From: Paraburkholderia sediminicola
GTDB lineage: Bacteria; Pseudomonadota; Gammaproteobacteria; Burkholderiales; Burkholderiaceae
Direction of reading: 5' to 3'
DNA length: 64,000 nt
Assembly: GCF_902859805.1 (NCBI RefSeq)
Contig: NZ_CADIKC010000005.1
Location: 372,001 to 436,000 of the forward strand
Below are positions 25,872 through 33,590 of the stretch, in pieces. Made by a program: the position numbers and the translations under genes. The notes under the pieces are model-generated. The model had not been told where the DNA came from. It worked only from the letters and a program-made list of their open reading frames with translations, and did not search any database. Every line of letters begins with the position of its first letter. Position 1 is the stretch's first letter.

Positions 25872-27017
25872 TCAACGGGCGGTGAGCAAGGCTGCCTGTT
25901 GCGGCTGGCGCGCCGTTGGCTGCCCGGTCACCGCGTGTTCGATGATGCCGCCGCCGAGACATACGTCGCCATCGTAGAGCACCGCAGATTGCCCCGGTGT
26001 GACAGCCCATTGTGCGGCGTCGAAATTCAGCTCGAAAAGGCCTTCGCCGGCACCTGCCGCGCTGAAGGAGCACGGTGCGTCCGCTTGCCGGTAACGGGTT
26101 TTCGCGCCGCAGGCAAAACCATCGGCCGGCGGTTCGCCGGCGACCCAGCTTGTGTTGCCCGCTGAGAGCGTATGGCTCAGCAGCCACGGATGGTCATGGC
26201 CTTGCGCGACATACAGCGTGTTGGACGCAATATCCTTCCCGGCGACGAACCACGGCTCGCCGCTGCCTTCCTTGCTGCCGCCGAGGCCGATGCCCTTGCG
26301 CTGCCCGAAGGTGTAGAAGGCGAGGCCGATGTGTTCACCGACCACGTTGCCGTCGGTGGTTTTCATCGGGCCGGGTTTGGTCGGCAGATAGCGGTTCAGG
26401 AAGTCGCGGAACGGCCGTTCGCCAATGAAGCAGATGCCGGTCGAATCTTTTTTCTTCGCATTCGGCAGCGCGATCTGTTCGGCGATCTCGCGGACCTTGG
26501 TTTTCGGAATCTCGCCGAGCGGGAACAATGTCTTCGACAGCTGTGCCTGGTTCAGCCGATGCAGGAAGTACGACTGGTCTTTCGTATGATCGAAGGCCTT
26601 CAGCAGTTCGAAGCGGCCGTTGTTCTCGCGCACGCGCGCATAGTGGCCGGTCGCGATGGTTTCCGCGCCGAGCGACATGGCGTGATCGAGAAAGGCCTTG
26701 AACTTGATTTCGGCGTTGCACAGCACGTCCGGATTCGGCGTGCGGCCGGCCGAGTATTCGCGCAGGAATTCGGCGAACACGCGGTCTTTGTATTCGGCGG
26801 CGAAATTGACCGCTTCGACGTCGATGCCGATCAGGTCCGCCACCGAGACGACGTCGATCCAGTCCTGGCGCGTCGAGCAGTATTCGCTGTCATCGTCGTC
26901 TTCCCAGTTTTTCATGAACAGGCCGACCACGTCGTAGCCCTGTTCCTTCAGCAGCCATGCGGTAACCGACGAATCGACGCCGCCCGACATGCCTACTACG
27001 ACTTTCTGCTTGCTCAT
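25872..27017 (-). CDS. mnmA: tRNA-specific 2-thiouridylase MnmA
   Basis: A 381-residue enzyme that thiolates U34 of tRNA Lys, Glu and Gln using a persulfide relay. The PP-loop ATP site GMSGGVDSSVTAWLL is at residues 9-23, the two catalytic cysteines lie in NPDVLCNAEIKF and DSTGICFIGERPF, and the middle domain has FYTFGQRKGIGLGG. The length fits the family. It lies 126 bases downstream of a Nudix gene, the same order as nudJ-mnmA in E. coli. The final 20 residues are Gln/Ala-rich and unconserved. Confidence 0.97.
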   Translation of the reverse strand: MSKQKVVVGMSGGVDSSVTAWLLKEQGYDVVGLFMKNWEDDDDSEYCSTRQDWIDVVSVADLIGIDVEAVNFAAEYKDRVFAEFLREYSAGRTPNPDVLCNAEIKFKAFLDHAMSLGAETIATGHYARVRENNGRFELLKAFDHTKDQSYFLHRLNQAQLSKTLFPLGEIPKTKVREIAEQIALPNAKKKDSTGICFIGERPFRDFLNRYLPTKPGPMKTTDGNVVGEHIGLAFYTFGQRKGIGLGGSKEGSGEPWFVAGKDIASNTLYVAQGHDHPWLLSHTLSAGNTSWVAGEPPADGFACGAKTRYRQADAPCSFSAAGAGEGLFELNFDAAQWAVTPGQSAVLYDGDVCLGGGIIEHAVTGQPTARQPQQAALLTAR

Positions 27018-27143
27018 AAGGTGCTCACTGGGTACTGCGTGACTTCGTTGATCGTGGGTTGACCGTGTTGCCCTGTCGTCCGCCTGGCCGCTTGTGACGG
27101 ATCAGGCCCGTTTGTACGGGTTATGTACGTCTCGTACGTCTAT

Positions 27144-27626
27144 TTACGCCTGTTTGCGCCCGACTGAATGCGTGTGCACGAAGTCGAGCGGGAAACGCCG
27201 TCCCGCGAGGTAATCGTCGAGACATTGCATGACGAGCGGCGTGCGATGCCGTTCGGGGCAGGCGCGCAATTCGTCGGCGCTCATCCACAGTGTGCGGACG
27301 ATGTCGGGATCGAGCGCGCGCCCGGTATCCGCTTTGCCGCTCGTGCCGCAATAGGTGAAGCGCAGATACGTCACCCCCTCGCTGCCGGGCCGCTCGAAAT
27401 GCGTCATATACATGCCGACCAGCGCCTCGGGCGTGAACGGATGCGCGGTTTCTTCGAGCGTTTCGCGGATGACCGCTTCCAGAAGCGTTTCGCCCGCTTC
27501 CAGATGGCCGGCGGGCTGATTCAGGCGCAGGCCGTCGGCGGTATGTTCCTCGACCACGAGAAAACGCCCGTCACGCTCGACGATGGCCGCAACGGTGACG
27601 TGCGGCAGCCAGGTTTCCGGTTTCAT
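27144..27626 (-). CDS. Nudix hydrolase, NudJ-like
   Basis: A 160-residue Nudix protein with WLPHVTVAAIVERDGRFLVVEE in front and the Nudix box GHLEAGETLLEAVIRETLEE at residues 40-59; the usual G after the box is Ala. NudJ of E. coli hydrolyses thiamine pyrophosphate precursors and NTPs, and is linked to mnmA in the same order as here, which supports the subfamily call. Divergent from pntAA, so its promoter lies in the 235-base gap. Confidence 0.88.
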   Translation of the reverse strand: MKPETWLPHVTVAAIVERDGRFLVVEEHTADGLRLNQPAGHLEAGETLLEAVIRETLEETAHPFTPEALVGMYMTHFERPGSEGVTYLRFTYCGTSGKADTGRALDPDIVRTLWMSADELRACPERHRTPLVMQCLDDYLAGRRFPLDFVHTHSVGRKQA

Positions 27627-27861
27627 GGGTGCGCATTTTACCGTTTATGGGCCTGGGCTGCCGGGAAGCGAGCGGACGGCTGCGAGGGCGCTCAGCCGCA
27701 GCCAACGAGCCGCCTCGCCCGCCGGGCACCCCCCGGATTGTCCCCGATTTCTGCGCACCCCCAGGTTTCGGTTAAAGTGACGCCGTTAGCCGTTGCACTT
27801 GCAAGCCGGCGTGCCTCGTCGGCAGCTCTGTCGTAAAACAGGAAGTCGAGGAGGAGAAAAG

Positions 27862-29004
27862 ATGCACATCGGAGTGCCAGCCGAGACGCGCGCGCACGAA
27901 ACCCGCGTCGCCGCGACGCCCGAAACGGTCAAGAAGTATGTGACCCAGGGCCACCGGGTCACGATCCAGAGCGGCGCCGGCACCGGCGCAAGCTTTCCTG
28001 ACGAAGCTTTTACAGCCGCCGGCGCGGAAATCGTCGATGCGGCTACTGCTTTTGGGGCTGATCTGGTCCTCAAGGTCCAGTCGCCGACCGGTGCCGAGTT
28101 GCCGCTTCTGAAGCGCGGCGCGACGCTGGTCGGCATGCTCGATCCGTTTAATACCGAAAACTCATCAAAGCTGGCGGCAGCGGGCGTCACCGCGTTCGCT
28201 CTGGAAGCCGCGCCAAGAACCACCCGCGCGCAGAGCCTCGACGTGCTGTCGTCGCAGGCGAACATCGCCGGATACAAGGCGGTTTTATTGGCCGCCACGC
28301 TCTATCCGCGTTTCATGCCGATGCTGATGACGGCAGCCGGTACCGTGAAAGCGGCCCGCGTGCTGATTCTCGGCGCTGGCGTGGCGGGTTTGCAGGCGAT
28401 TGCGACCGCCAAGCGCCTGGGCGCCGTGATCGAAGCCTCGGACGTGCGTCCGGCGGTGAAAGAGCAGATCGAATCGCTCGGCGCCAAGTTTCTCGACGTC
28501 CCGTATGAGACCGATGAGGAGCGCGAAGCCGCGCAGGGCGTCGGCGGCTACGCGCGGCCGATGCCGCCATCGTGGCTTGCGCGGCAGTCCGCACTGGTTC
28601 ACGAACGGGCCAAACAGGCTGACGTCGTGATCTCGACCGCCCTGATCCCGGGACGTGCGGCGCCGACGCTGATCTCGGTGGAAACGGTGCAGGCGATGAA
28701 GCCCGGCTCCGTGCTGGTCGACCTGGCGGCAGGACGCGGCGCGGAATACGAAGGCCGTCGCGGCGGCAACTGTCCGCTCACTGAGGCGGACCAGGTCGTC
28801 ACCAAAAATGGCGTGCAGATCGTCGGCTATACGAATCTGGCCTCGATGGTCCCCGCCGACGCGTCGTCCCTATACGCACGCAACCTGCTCGACTTCCTGA
28901 AGCTGATCATCACCAAGGAAGGCGCCCTGAACATCGATCTCGCAGACGACATCGTCGCGGCCACGTTGCTGGCCCGCGACGGCGAAGTCACGCGCAAGGC
29001 ATAG
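27862..29004 (+). CDS. pntAA: NAD(P) transhydrogenase alpha subunit, part 1 (domain I)
   Basis: A 380-residue NAD(H)-binding soluble domain of the proton-translocating transhydrogenase that makes NADPH from NADH at the expense of the proton gradient. It starts MHIGVPAETRAHETRVAATP, has the Rossmann loop VLILGAGVAGLQAIATAKRLG and the segment VTKNGVQIVGYTNLAS near the end. The ATG at 27862 has a strong GAGGAGAAAAG site. The three-polypeptide form (AA, AB, B), as in Rhodospirillum, is shown by the next two genes. Confidence 0.95.
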   Translation: MHIGVPAETRAHETRVAATPETVKKYVTQGHRVTIQSGAGTGASFPDEAFTAAGAEIVDAATAFGADLVLKVQSPTGAELPLLKRGATLVGMLDPFNTENSSKLAAAGVTAFALEAAPRTTRAQSLDVLSSQANIAGYKAVLLAATLYPRFMPMLMTAAGTVKAARVLILGAGVAGLQAIATAKRLGAVIEASDVRPAVKEQIESLGAKFLDVPYETDEEREAAQGVGGYARPMPPSWLARQSALVHERAKQADVVISTALIPGRAAPTLISVETVQAMKPGSVLVDLAAGRGAEYEGRRGGNCPLTEADQVVTKNGVQIVGYTNLASMVPADASSLYARNLLDFLKLIITKEGALNIDLADDIVAATLLARDGEVTRKA

Positions 29005-29014
29005 GAGAACGGCG

Positions 29015-29341
29015 ATGGAAGTCATCAACCACACCGTCATCAACCTGATCATCTTCGTGCTGGCGATTTACGTCGGCTACCACGTCGTCTGGAACGTCAC
29101 GCCCGCGCTGCACACGCCGCTGATGGCCGTGACCAATGCGATTTCGGCGATCGTGATCGTCGGCGCGATGCTCGCGGCAGGCCTCACCGTGGGCGACACC
29201 GGCAAGTTCTTCGGCACGCTGGCCGTCGCGCTCGCGGCGGTGAACGTGTTCGGCGGATTCCTGGTGACAAGGCGAATGCTGGAGATGTTCAGGAAGAAAG
29301 AGCCGAAGAAGCTCCCCGCCGCTGCCAAGGAGAACGCGTAA
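29015..29341 (+). CDS. pntAB: NAD(P) transhydrogenase alpha subunit, part 2 (membrane)
   Basis: A 108-residue membrane protein with three helices (LIIFVLAIYVGYHVVWNVT, ISAIVIVGAMLAAGLTVG and GTLAVALAAVNVFGGFLVTRR), matching the C-terminal membrane part of PntA encoded as a separate polypeptide. HTPLMAVTNAISAIV is the family signature. It starts 10 bases after pntAA and its TAA overlaps the ATG of pntB by one base (TAATG), indicating translational coupling. Confidence 0.95.
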   Translation: MEVINHTVINLIIFVLAIYVGYHVVWNVTPALHTPLMAVTNAISAIVIVGAMLAAGLTVGDTGKFFGTLAVALAAVNVFGGFLVTRRMLEMFRKKEPKKLPAAAKENA

Positions 29342-30795
29342 TGAGTCTGAATGTCGTCACGCTGCTTTATCTGGTCGCGTCGGTCTGTTTCATCCAGGCG
29401 CTCAAGGGGCTGTCGAATCCGAAGACGGCGCGTACCGGCAATACCTTCGGCATGGTCGGGATGGCGATTGCGATCCTCACCACCATCGCGCTGATCGTCA
29501 AGCAGGCGAATGCACTCGGCTCGAATCTCGGGCTGGGGCTTGGCCTCTTGCTGGTCGCATTGGTGATCGGCGGCGCGATCGGCGCGTTCGTCGCCGCGCG
29601 CGTCGAGATGACCAAGATGCCGGAACTGGTCGCGGCGATGCACTCGCTGATCGGTCTTGCCGCTGTGTGTATTGCGTATGCGGTGGTGTCGGAGCCGTCG
29701 GCCTTCGGTCTGGTCGATCCGGACAATCCGATTCCGGGTTTCCTGCCGTATGGCAATCGCGTCGAGCTGTTCATCGGCACGTTCGTCGGCGCGATTACGT
29801 TCTCCGGTTCGGTGATCGCGTTCGGCAAGCTGTCGGGCAAGTACAAGTTCCGCCTGTTCCAGGGCGCACCGGTTGTCTATGCAGGGCAGCATCTGATCAA
29901 CCTGCTGCTCGCGATCGCGATGCTCGGCTTCGGCGTGATCTTCTTCCTCACGCAGTCGTGGTTGCCGTTCATCATCATGACGATCATCGCTTTCGTGCTG
30001 GGCGTGCTGATCATCATTCCGATCGGCGGCGCGGATATGCCGGTGGTCGTGTCGATGCTGAACTCGTACTCGGGCTGGGCGGCGGCGGGCATCGGCTTCT
30101 CGCTGAACAATCCGATGCTGATCATCGCGGGCTCGCTGGTGGGTTCGTCGGGTGCGATCCTGTCGTACATCATGTGCCGGGCGATGAACCGTTCGTTCTT
30201 CAACGTGATTCTCGGCGGCTTCGGTAACGAGGCGGGGGCGGCGGCAGCCGGTGGGTCGGCGGAGCAACGTCCGGTGAAATCCGGTTCGGCTGACGATGCC
30301 TCGTTCATGCTCGGCAATGCTGAAACCGTGGTGATCGTGCCGGGTTACGGTCTTGCGGTGGCGCGTGCCCAGCATGCGTTGAAGGAACTGACCGACAAGC
30401 TGGTGGAGAAGGGCATTGAGGTGAAGTACGCGATTCACCCGGTGGCCGGGCGGATGCCGGGGCACATGAACGTGCTGCTCGCGGAAGCCGAAGTGCCGTA
30501 CGACATGGTCTACGAAATGGACGACATCAACGGCGAGTTCGGTCAGGTCGACGTGGTGCTGGTGCTCGGTGCGAACGACGTGGTCAATCCGGCCGCGAAG
30601 AACGATCCGAAGTCGCCGATCGCGGGCATGCCGATCATCGAGGCGTACAAGGCGCGCACGGTCATCGTGAACAAGCGTTCGATGGCGGCGGGTTACGCCG
30701 GCCTCGACAACGACCTGTTCTACATGGACAAGACGATGATGGTGTTCGGCGATGCGAAGAAGGTGATCGAGGATATGGTGAAGGCGGTGGAGTAA
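29341..30795 (+). CDS. pntB: NAD(P) transhydrogenase beta subunit
   Basis: A 484-residue protein with about nine membrane helices in the first 270 residues and a C-terminal NADP(H)-binding domain III with VVIVPGYGLAVARAQHAL (nucleotide loop GYGLAVAQ-like), IHPVAGRMPGHMNVLLAEA and NKRSMAAGYAGLDNDLF. Completes the transhydrogenase complex in the inner membrane. Convergent with the WYL regulator at 30853. Confidence 0.97.
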   Translation: MSLNVVTLLYLVASVCFIQALKGLSNPKTARTGNTFGMVGMAIAILTTIALIVKQANALGSNLGLGLGLLLVALVIGGAIGAFVAARVEMTKMPELVAAMHSLIGLAAVCIAYAVVSEPSAFGLVDPDNPIPGFLPYGNRVELFIGTFVGAITFSGSVIAFGKLSGKYKFRLFQGAPVVYAGQHLINLLLAIAMLGFGVIFFLTQSWLPFIIMTIIAFVLGVLIIIPIGGADMPVVVSMLNSYSGWAAAGIGFSLNNPMLIIAGSLVGSSGAILSYIMCRAMNRSFFNVILGGFGNEAGAAAAGGSAEQRPVKSGSADDASFMLGNAETVVIVPGYGLAVARAQHALKELTDKLVEKGIEVKYAIHPVAGRMPGHMNVLLAEAEVPYDMVYEMDDINGEFGQVDVVLVLGANDVVNPAAKNDPKSPIAGMPIIEAYKARTVIVNKRSMAAGYAGLDNDLFYMDKTMMVFGDAKKVIEDMVKAVE

Positions 30796-30852
30796 CGGGC
30801 CACCGTGTTACGCGGCCTGCCTTGTGGTGGGCCGCGAACCGCATCTACGTCT

Positions 30853-31539
30853 TCACCGCGGCTTTGCATTCACATGCCGCAGCCAATCTGCCAGGCGTCG
30901 TCCTTCCTGATCCGGATACGTTTCGAGTATCTGAAGATCGCGGATCCTCTCCAGCCCGAAATTGCGGAAATCGCCGCGCAATTCACACCACGCGCCGAGC
31001 GTCCAGCGCGCGCCCCAATAAGCCAGCGACAGCGGCCACACGCGCCGCTCGGTCTCCGCGCTACTCGCATCGGTATAGGCAAAGCTCACCACCTGACGTG
31101 CGTCGATCGCGCGATGCAGGATATCCACCTTCGCTGAAAACTCCGCCTTGATATGAAACGACGGCGCGAAAATCGCCAGACGCTCGATCGTTGCGCGCTT
31201 GTCGGCGGGCATCGCTGAGGCGATCTTCGCCAACGCCCCGCGCGCGCCGCTCGCGAAGCCGGCGCCGCCCCACGATTCGAGCATCCGTGCGCCTGCTGCG
31301 AGCGCGGCCAGTTCATCGGCGGTGAAGGTGAGCGGCGGCAGGCTCGCCGCGCGGCTCAACCGGTAGCCGATGCCCGCTTCGCCCTCGATTGGCACGCCTG
31401 ACAATTGCAGATCGCGCACGTCGCGATAGACCGTGCGCAACGAGATATTCAGCCAGTCTGCGAGTTGTTGCGCGGTGGTCAGACGCCGTCCGCGCAACAG
31501 TTCGGCGATCTGGAACAGACGGTCGGCGCGGCGCGTCAT
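30853..31539 (-). CDS. YafY-type HTH/WYL-domain transcriptional regulator
   Basis: A 228-residue protein with an N-terminal winged helix (RRADRLFQIAELLRGRR, QLADWLNISLRTVYRDVRDL) and a C-terminal WYL domain (VVSFAYTDASS, WPLSLAYWGARWTLGAWCE, LERIRDLQIL). WYL domains sense nucleic acids or small ligands, and YafY-type members are transcription repressors of unknown target. I used the ATG at 31539 (MTRRADRLF); an upstream frame adds 18 unconserved residues. A VOC gene lies about 120 bases away on the same strand. Confidence 0.9.
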   Translation of the reverse strand: MTRRADRLFQIAELLRGRRLTTAQQLADWLNISLRTVYRDVRDLQLSGVPIEGEAGIGYRLSRAASLPPLTFTADELAALAAGARMLESWGGAGFASGARGALAKIASAMPADKRATIERLAIFAPSFHIKAEFSAKVDILHRAIDARQVVSFAYTDASSAETERRVWPLSLAYWGARWTLGAWCELRGDFRNFGLERIRDLQILETYPDQEGRRLADWLRHVNAKPR

Positions 31540-31659
31540 CGTGGGCGTCTTGTAGAAAAGGACAGGAACAGTCCCGCGATGATAGCGCCGCATGCCGCGC
31601 TCCGGTCGGCGTTCTGCGCGGCGCCTGCCGGCCGCCGCGCTTGTGCGCCGCGTCGGATG

Positions 31660-32043
31660 TTAGCCGTTGGTCAGTGAATGCAGACCGAGGCGGTTGCCCT
31701 CCGTGTCGGTGAAGAACGCGATGTAGCCGATGTCCTGCGGCAACTTGATCACCGGACCATCGGTCTTGCCGCCGGCCTTTTCGATGCGGGCGAGGGCGGC
31801 GTCGACGGTCGGCCGGGCGTTCAGATAGACGAGCACGCCGTCGTCGGAGGGCGTCATCGACGGGCTATGGATGATCGCGCCGCCGGTGGCCGGTTCCTCG
31901 TAGCCGAAGATGGCGATCGGCTGGCCGCCGATTTCCTCGCGAGTCAGTTTGACGTCGAGCCCGGCTTCGTAAAAGCGAACAGCGCGCTCGAAATCGACGG
32001 ACGGAATCTCAAACCATGCAACAACTTTGGATGATGCGGACAT
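31660..32043 (-). CDS. VOC family protein (glyoxalase/bleomycin-resistance fold)
   Basis: A 127-residue two-module VOC protein: VAWFEIPSVDFERAVRFYEAGL opens module one and VYLNARPTVDAALARIEKAGG module two, ending FFTDTEGNRLGLHSL. Lacks the full set of glyoxalase I metal ligands, so it is unlikely to be a second GloA. Such genes often sit downstream of YafY-type regulators; here the VOC gene is upstream of one, 120 bases away, so co-transcription is possible. Function unknown. Confidence 0.85.
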   Translation of the reverse strand: MSASSKVVAWFEIPSVDFERAVRFYEAGLDVKLTREEIGGQPIAIFGYEEPATGGAIIHSPSMTPSDDGVLVYLNARPTVDAALARIEKAGGKTDGPVIKLPQDIGYIAFFTDTEGNRLGLHSLTNG

Positions 32044-32210
32044 GACACTCTCCTTGGGATGGCGGTAAGCCGTGCAAATCGCCGGATGGCGTGGGAAGGA
32101 GTGTGCTTGGGGGCTGCTGACAGCGTAGTGTCAGTAGGGAGTGGATGCCGCGACAGAATATGGCGGGCAATGAGGGCGCTGGAATTTGGCCGATCGCCGG
32201 ACAACAGGCG

Positions 32211-32244
32211 AAAAAAAACCGCGGATCAGGATCCGCGGTTTTTT
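32211..32244. terminator. strong bidirectional rho-independent terminator
   Basis: CCGCGGATC / GATCCGCGG (9-bp stem, two-base loop) flanked by eight A's on the left and six T's on the right. It terminates the minus-strand unit ending at 32265. Confidence 0.9.
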
Positions 32245-32264
32245 CAGTGCTGCTCTGCTCCGGC

Positions 32265-33560
32265 TTACGCGGCCGGCGTGTCGTTGTTCTGCGGCCGCTG
32301 GCGAACGCTGCCCGCGATCAGATCGAAACGGAACAGCCGGCATTCGAGCGCGCCGTTGAAGAGCGGCGTCTTGGTCGATTCACGCAGACGCATTTGGCCC
32401 GGCAGTTTGCGATCCGACGTCAGGATGAACGCGTGCCAGCCGGTGAAGCGCTGCTTCAGCGCATCGCCGAGCGACTGGAAGAACTCGCTGTCCGGCGCTT
32501 CTTCCTGGGCGCGGTGGAAGCTGTCGTCGTCACGGCCTTCGCGCGTGGCGCGGCCTTCGCGGATTTCACCGCGCGCGTTGCGGCCGCGCACTTCGATCCG
32601 CTCGCCATACGGCGGATTCGCGACGAGGATGCCCGGCTCAGTCGAGGGCGCCGTCATGCCGCGCGCATCGACCTGTTTGAGCGGAATCGACGGCAGACCG
32701 GCGCGTTGGAAGTTCGCACGCGCCTTGTCGAGCATGTCGCCGGAAATATCGCTGCCGAAGATCTGCAGATCGGCACGCGAGGTGCGTGCGGCGTGTTTCG
32801 CGTCGAGCGCGGCGGCCTTCAGCGGTTGCCAGGTCTTGGCGTCGAATTGCTTGAGTCTCTCGAAGCCGAAGCGGCGTTCCGCACCCGGCGCGATATTCAG
32901 CGCCACTTGCGCGGCTTCCGCGAGGAAGGTGCCGCTGCCGCACATCGGATCGTACAGCGGCGTGCCGGCGGTCCAGCCGGTCAGACGCAGGATGCCCGCC
33001 GCGAGGTTCTCGCGCAGCGGCGCTGCGCCCTTGTCCAGCCGCCAGCCGCGCTTGAAGAGCGGATCGCCGGATGTGTCGAGGTAGAGCGTGCATTCGGTGG
33101 CGGTGAGGAATGCGAACACGCGCACGTCGGGCGCGGCGGTGTCGATATTCGGCCGCGCGCCGCTGACTTCACGCAGACGGTCGCAGATGGCGTCTTTCAC
33201 ACGCAGCGTCGTGAATTCCAGGCTGCGCAGCGGCGACTTGATAGCGGTGACGTCCACGCGCAGCGTTTCGTTTGCCGAGAACCACTGTTCCCAGCGCTGT
33301 TCGAGCGCGAGCGCGTAAATGTCCTGTTCGCTGCGATACGGCCGATGCGCGATTTTCAGCAGCACGCGGCTCGCGAGGCGCGAGTGCAGGTTGGCGGCCA
33401 TGCCGGCTGCCCAGCCGCCGCGGAAATGCACGCCGCCGGGCACTTGCGCGCCGGCCGTGAACGGCGCGCCGTTCAGGTGCTTCGCGGCAATTTCGGCGAG
33501 CTCGGTGGCGAGCGAGGCTTCAAGGCCGCGCGGACAGGGAAGGAAGAAATCGAAGGACAT
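32265..33560 (-). CDS. THUMP-domain class I RNA methyltransferase (RlmL N-terminal type)
   Basis: A 431-residue protein with the N-terminal FFLPCPRGLEASLATELAEI and a THUMP-like RNA-binding region, then a Rossmann methyltransferase with YDPMCGSGTFLAEAA (motif I) and ILVANPPYGERI (NPPY catalytic motif of N2-guanine/N6-adenine methylases). Corresponds to the RlmL/YcbY N-terminal half, which makes m2G2445 in 23S rRNA, without the RlmK half. A stretch of about 35 charged residues (NARGEIREGRATREGRDDD) is inserted after NPPY. It lies 30 bases after the Gcr-family gene and probably shares a transcript with it. Confidence 0.88.
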   Translation of the reverse strand: MSFDFFLPCPRGLEASLATELAEIAAKHLNGAPFTAGAQVPGGVHFRGGWAAGMAANLHSRLASRVLLKIAHRPYRSEQDIYALALEQRWEQWFSANETLRVDVTAIKSPLRSLEFTTLRVKDAICDRLREVSGARPNIDTAAPDVRVFAFLTATECTLYLDTSGDPLFKRGWRLDKGAAPLRENLAAGILRLTGWTAGTPLYDPMCGSGTFLAEAAQVALNIAPGAERRFGFERLKQFDAKTWQPLKAAALDAKHAARTSRADLQIFGSDISGDMLDKARANFQRAGLPSIPLKQVDARGMTAPSTEPGILVANPPYGERIEVRGRNARGEIREGRATREGRDDDSFHRAQEEAPDSEFFQSLGDALKQRFTGWHAFILTSDRKLPGQMRLRESTKTPLFNGALECRLFRFDLIAGSVRQRPQNNDTPAA

Positions 33561-33590
33561 TGAGGTTGCCGGAAGGCGTTAGATAAGGCG

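Noticed and set aside
27080..27150. Repeated GTACG motifs near the Nudix gene 3' end
   Set aside because: Only short, irregular repeats (GTACGTCT twice); too little to call an operator.
30812..30835. GCGGCC/GGCCGC inverted repeat between pntB and the WYL regulator
   Set aside because: Six-base stem with a 12-base loop and no T-run; not convincing as a terminator.
32145..33563. 472-codon open frame opposite the RNA methyltransferase
   Set aside because: It also runs across the strong terminator at 32211; no domain seen.
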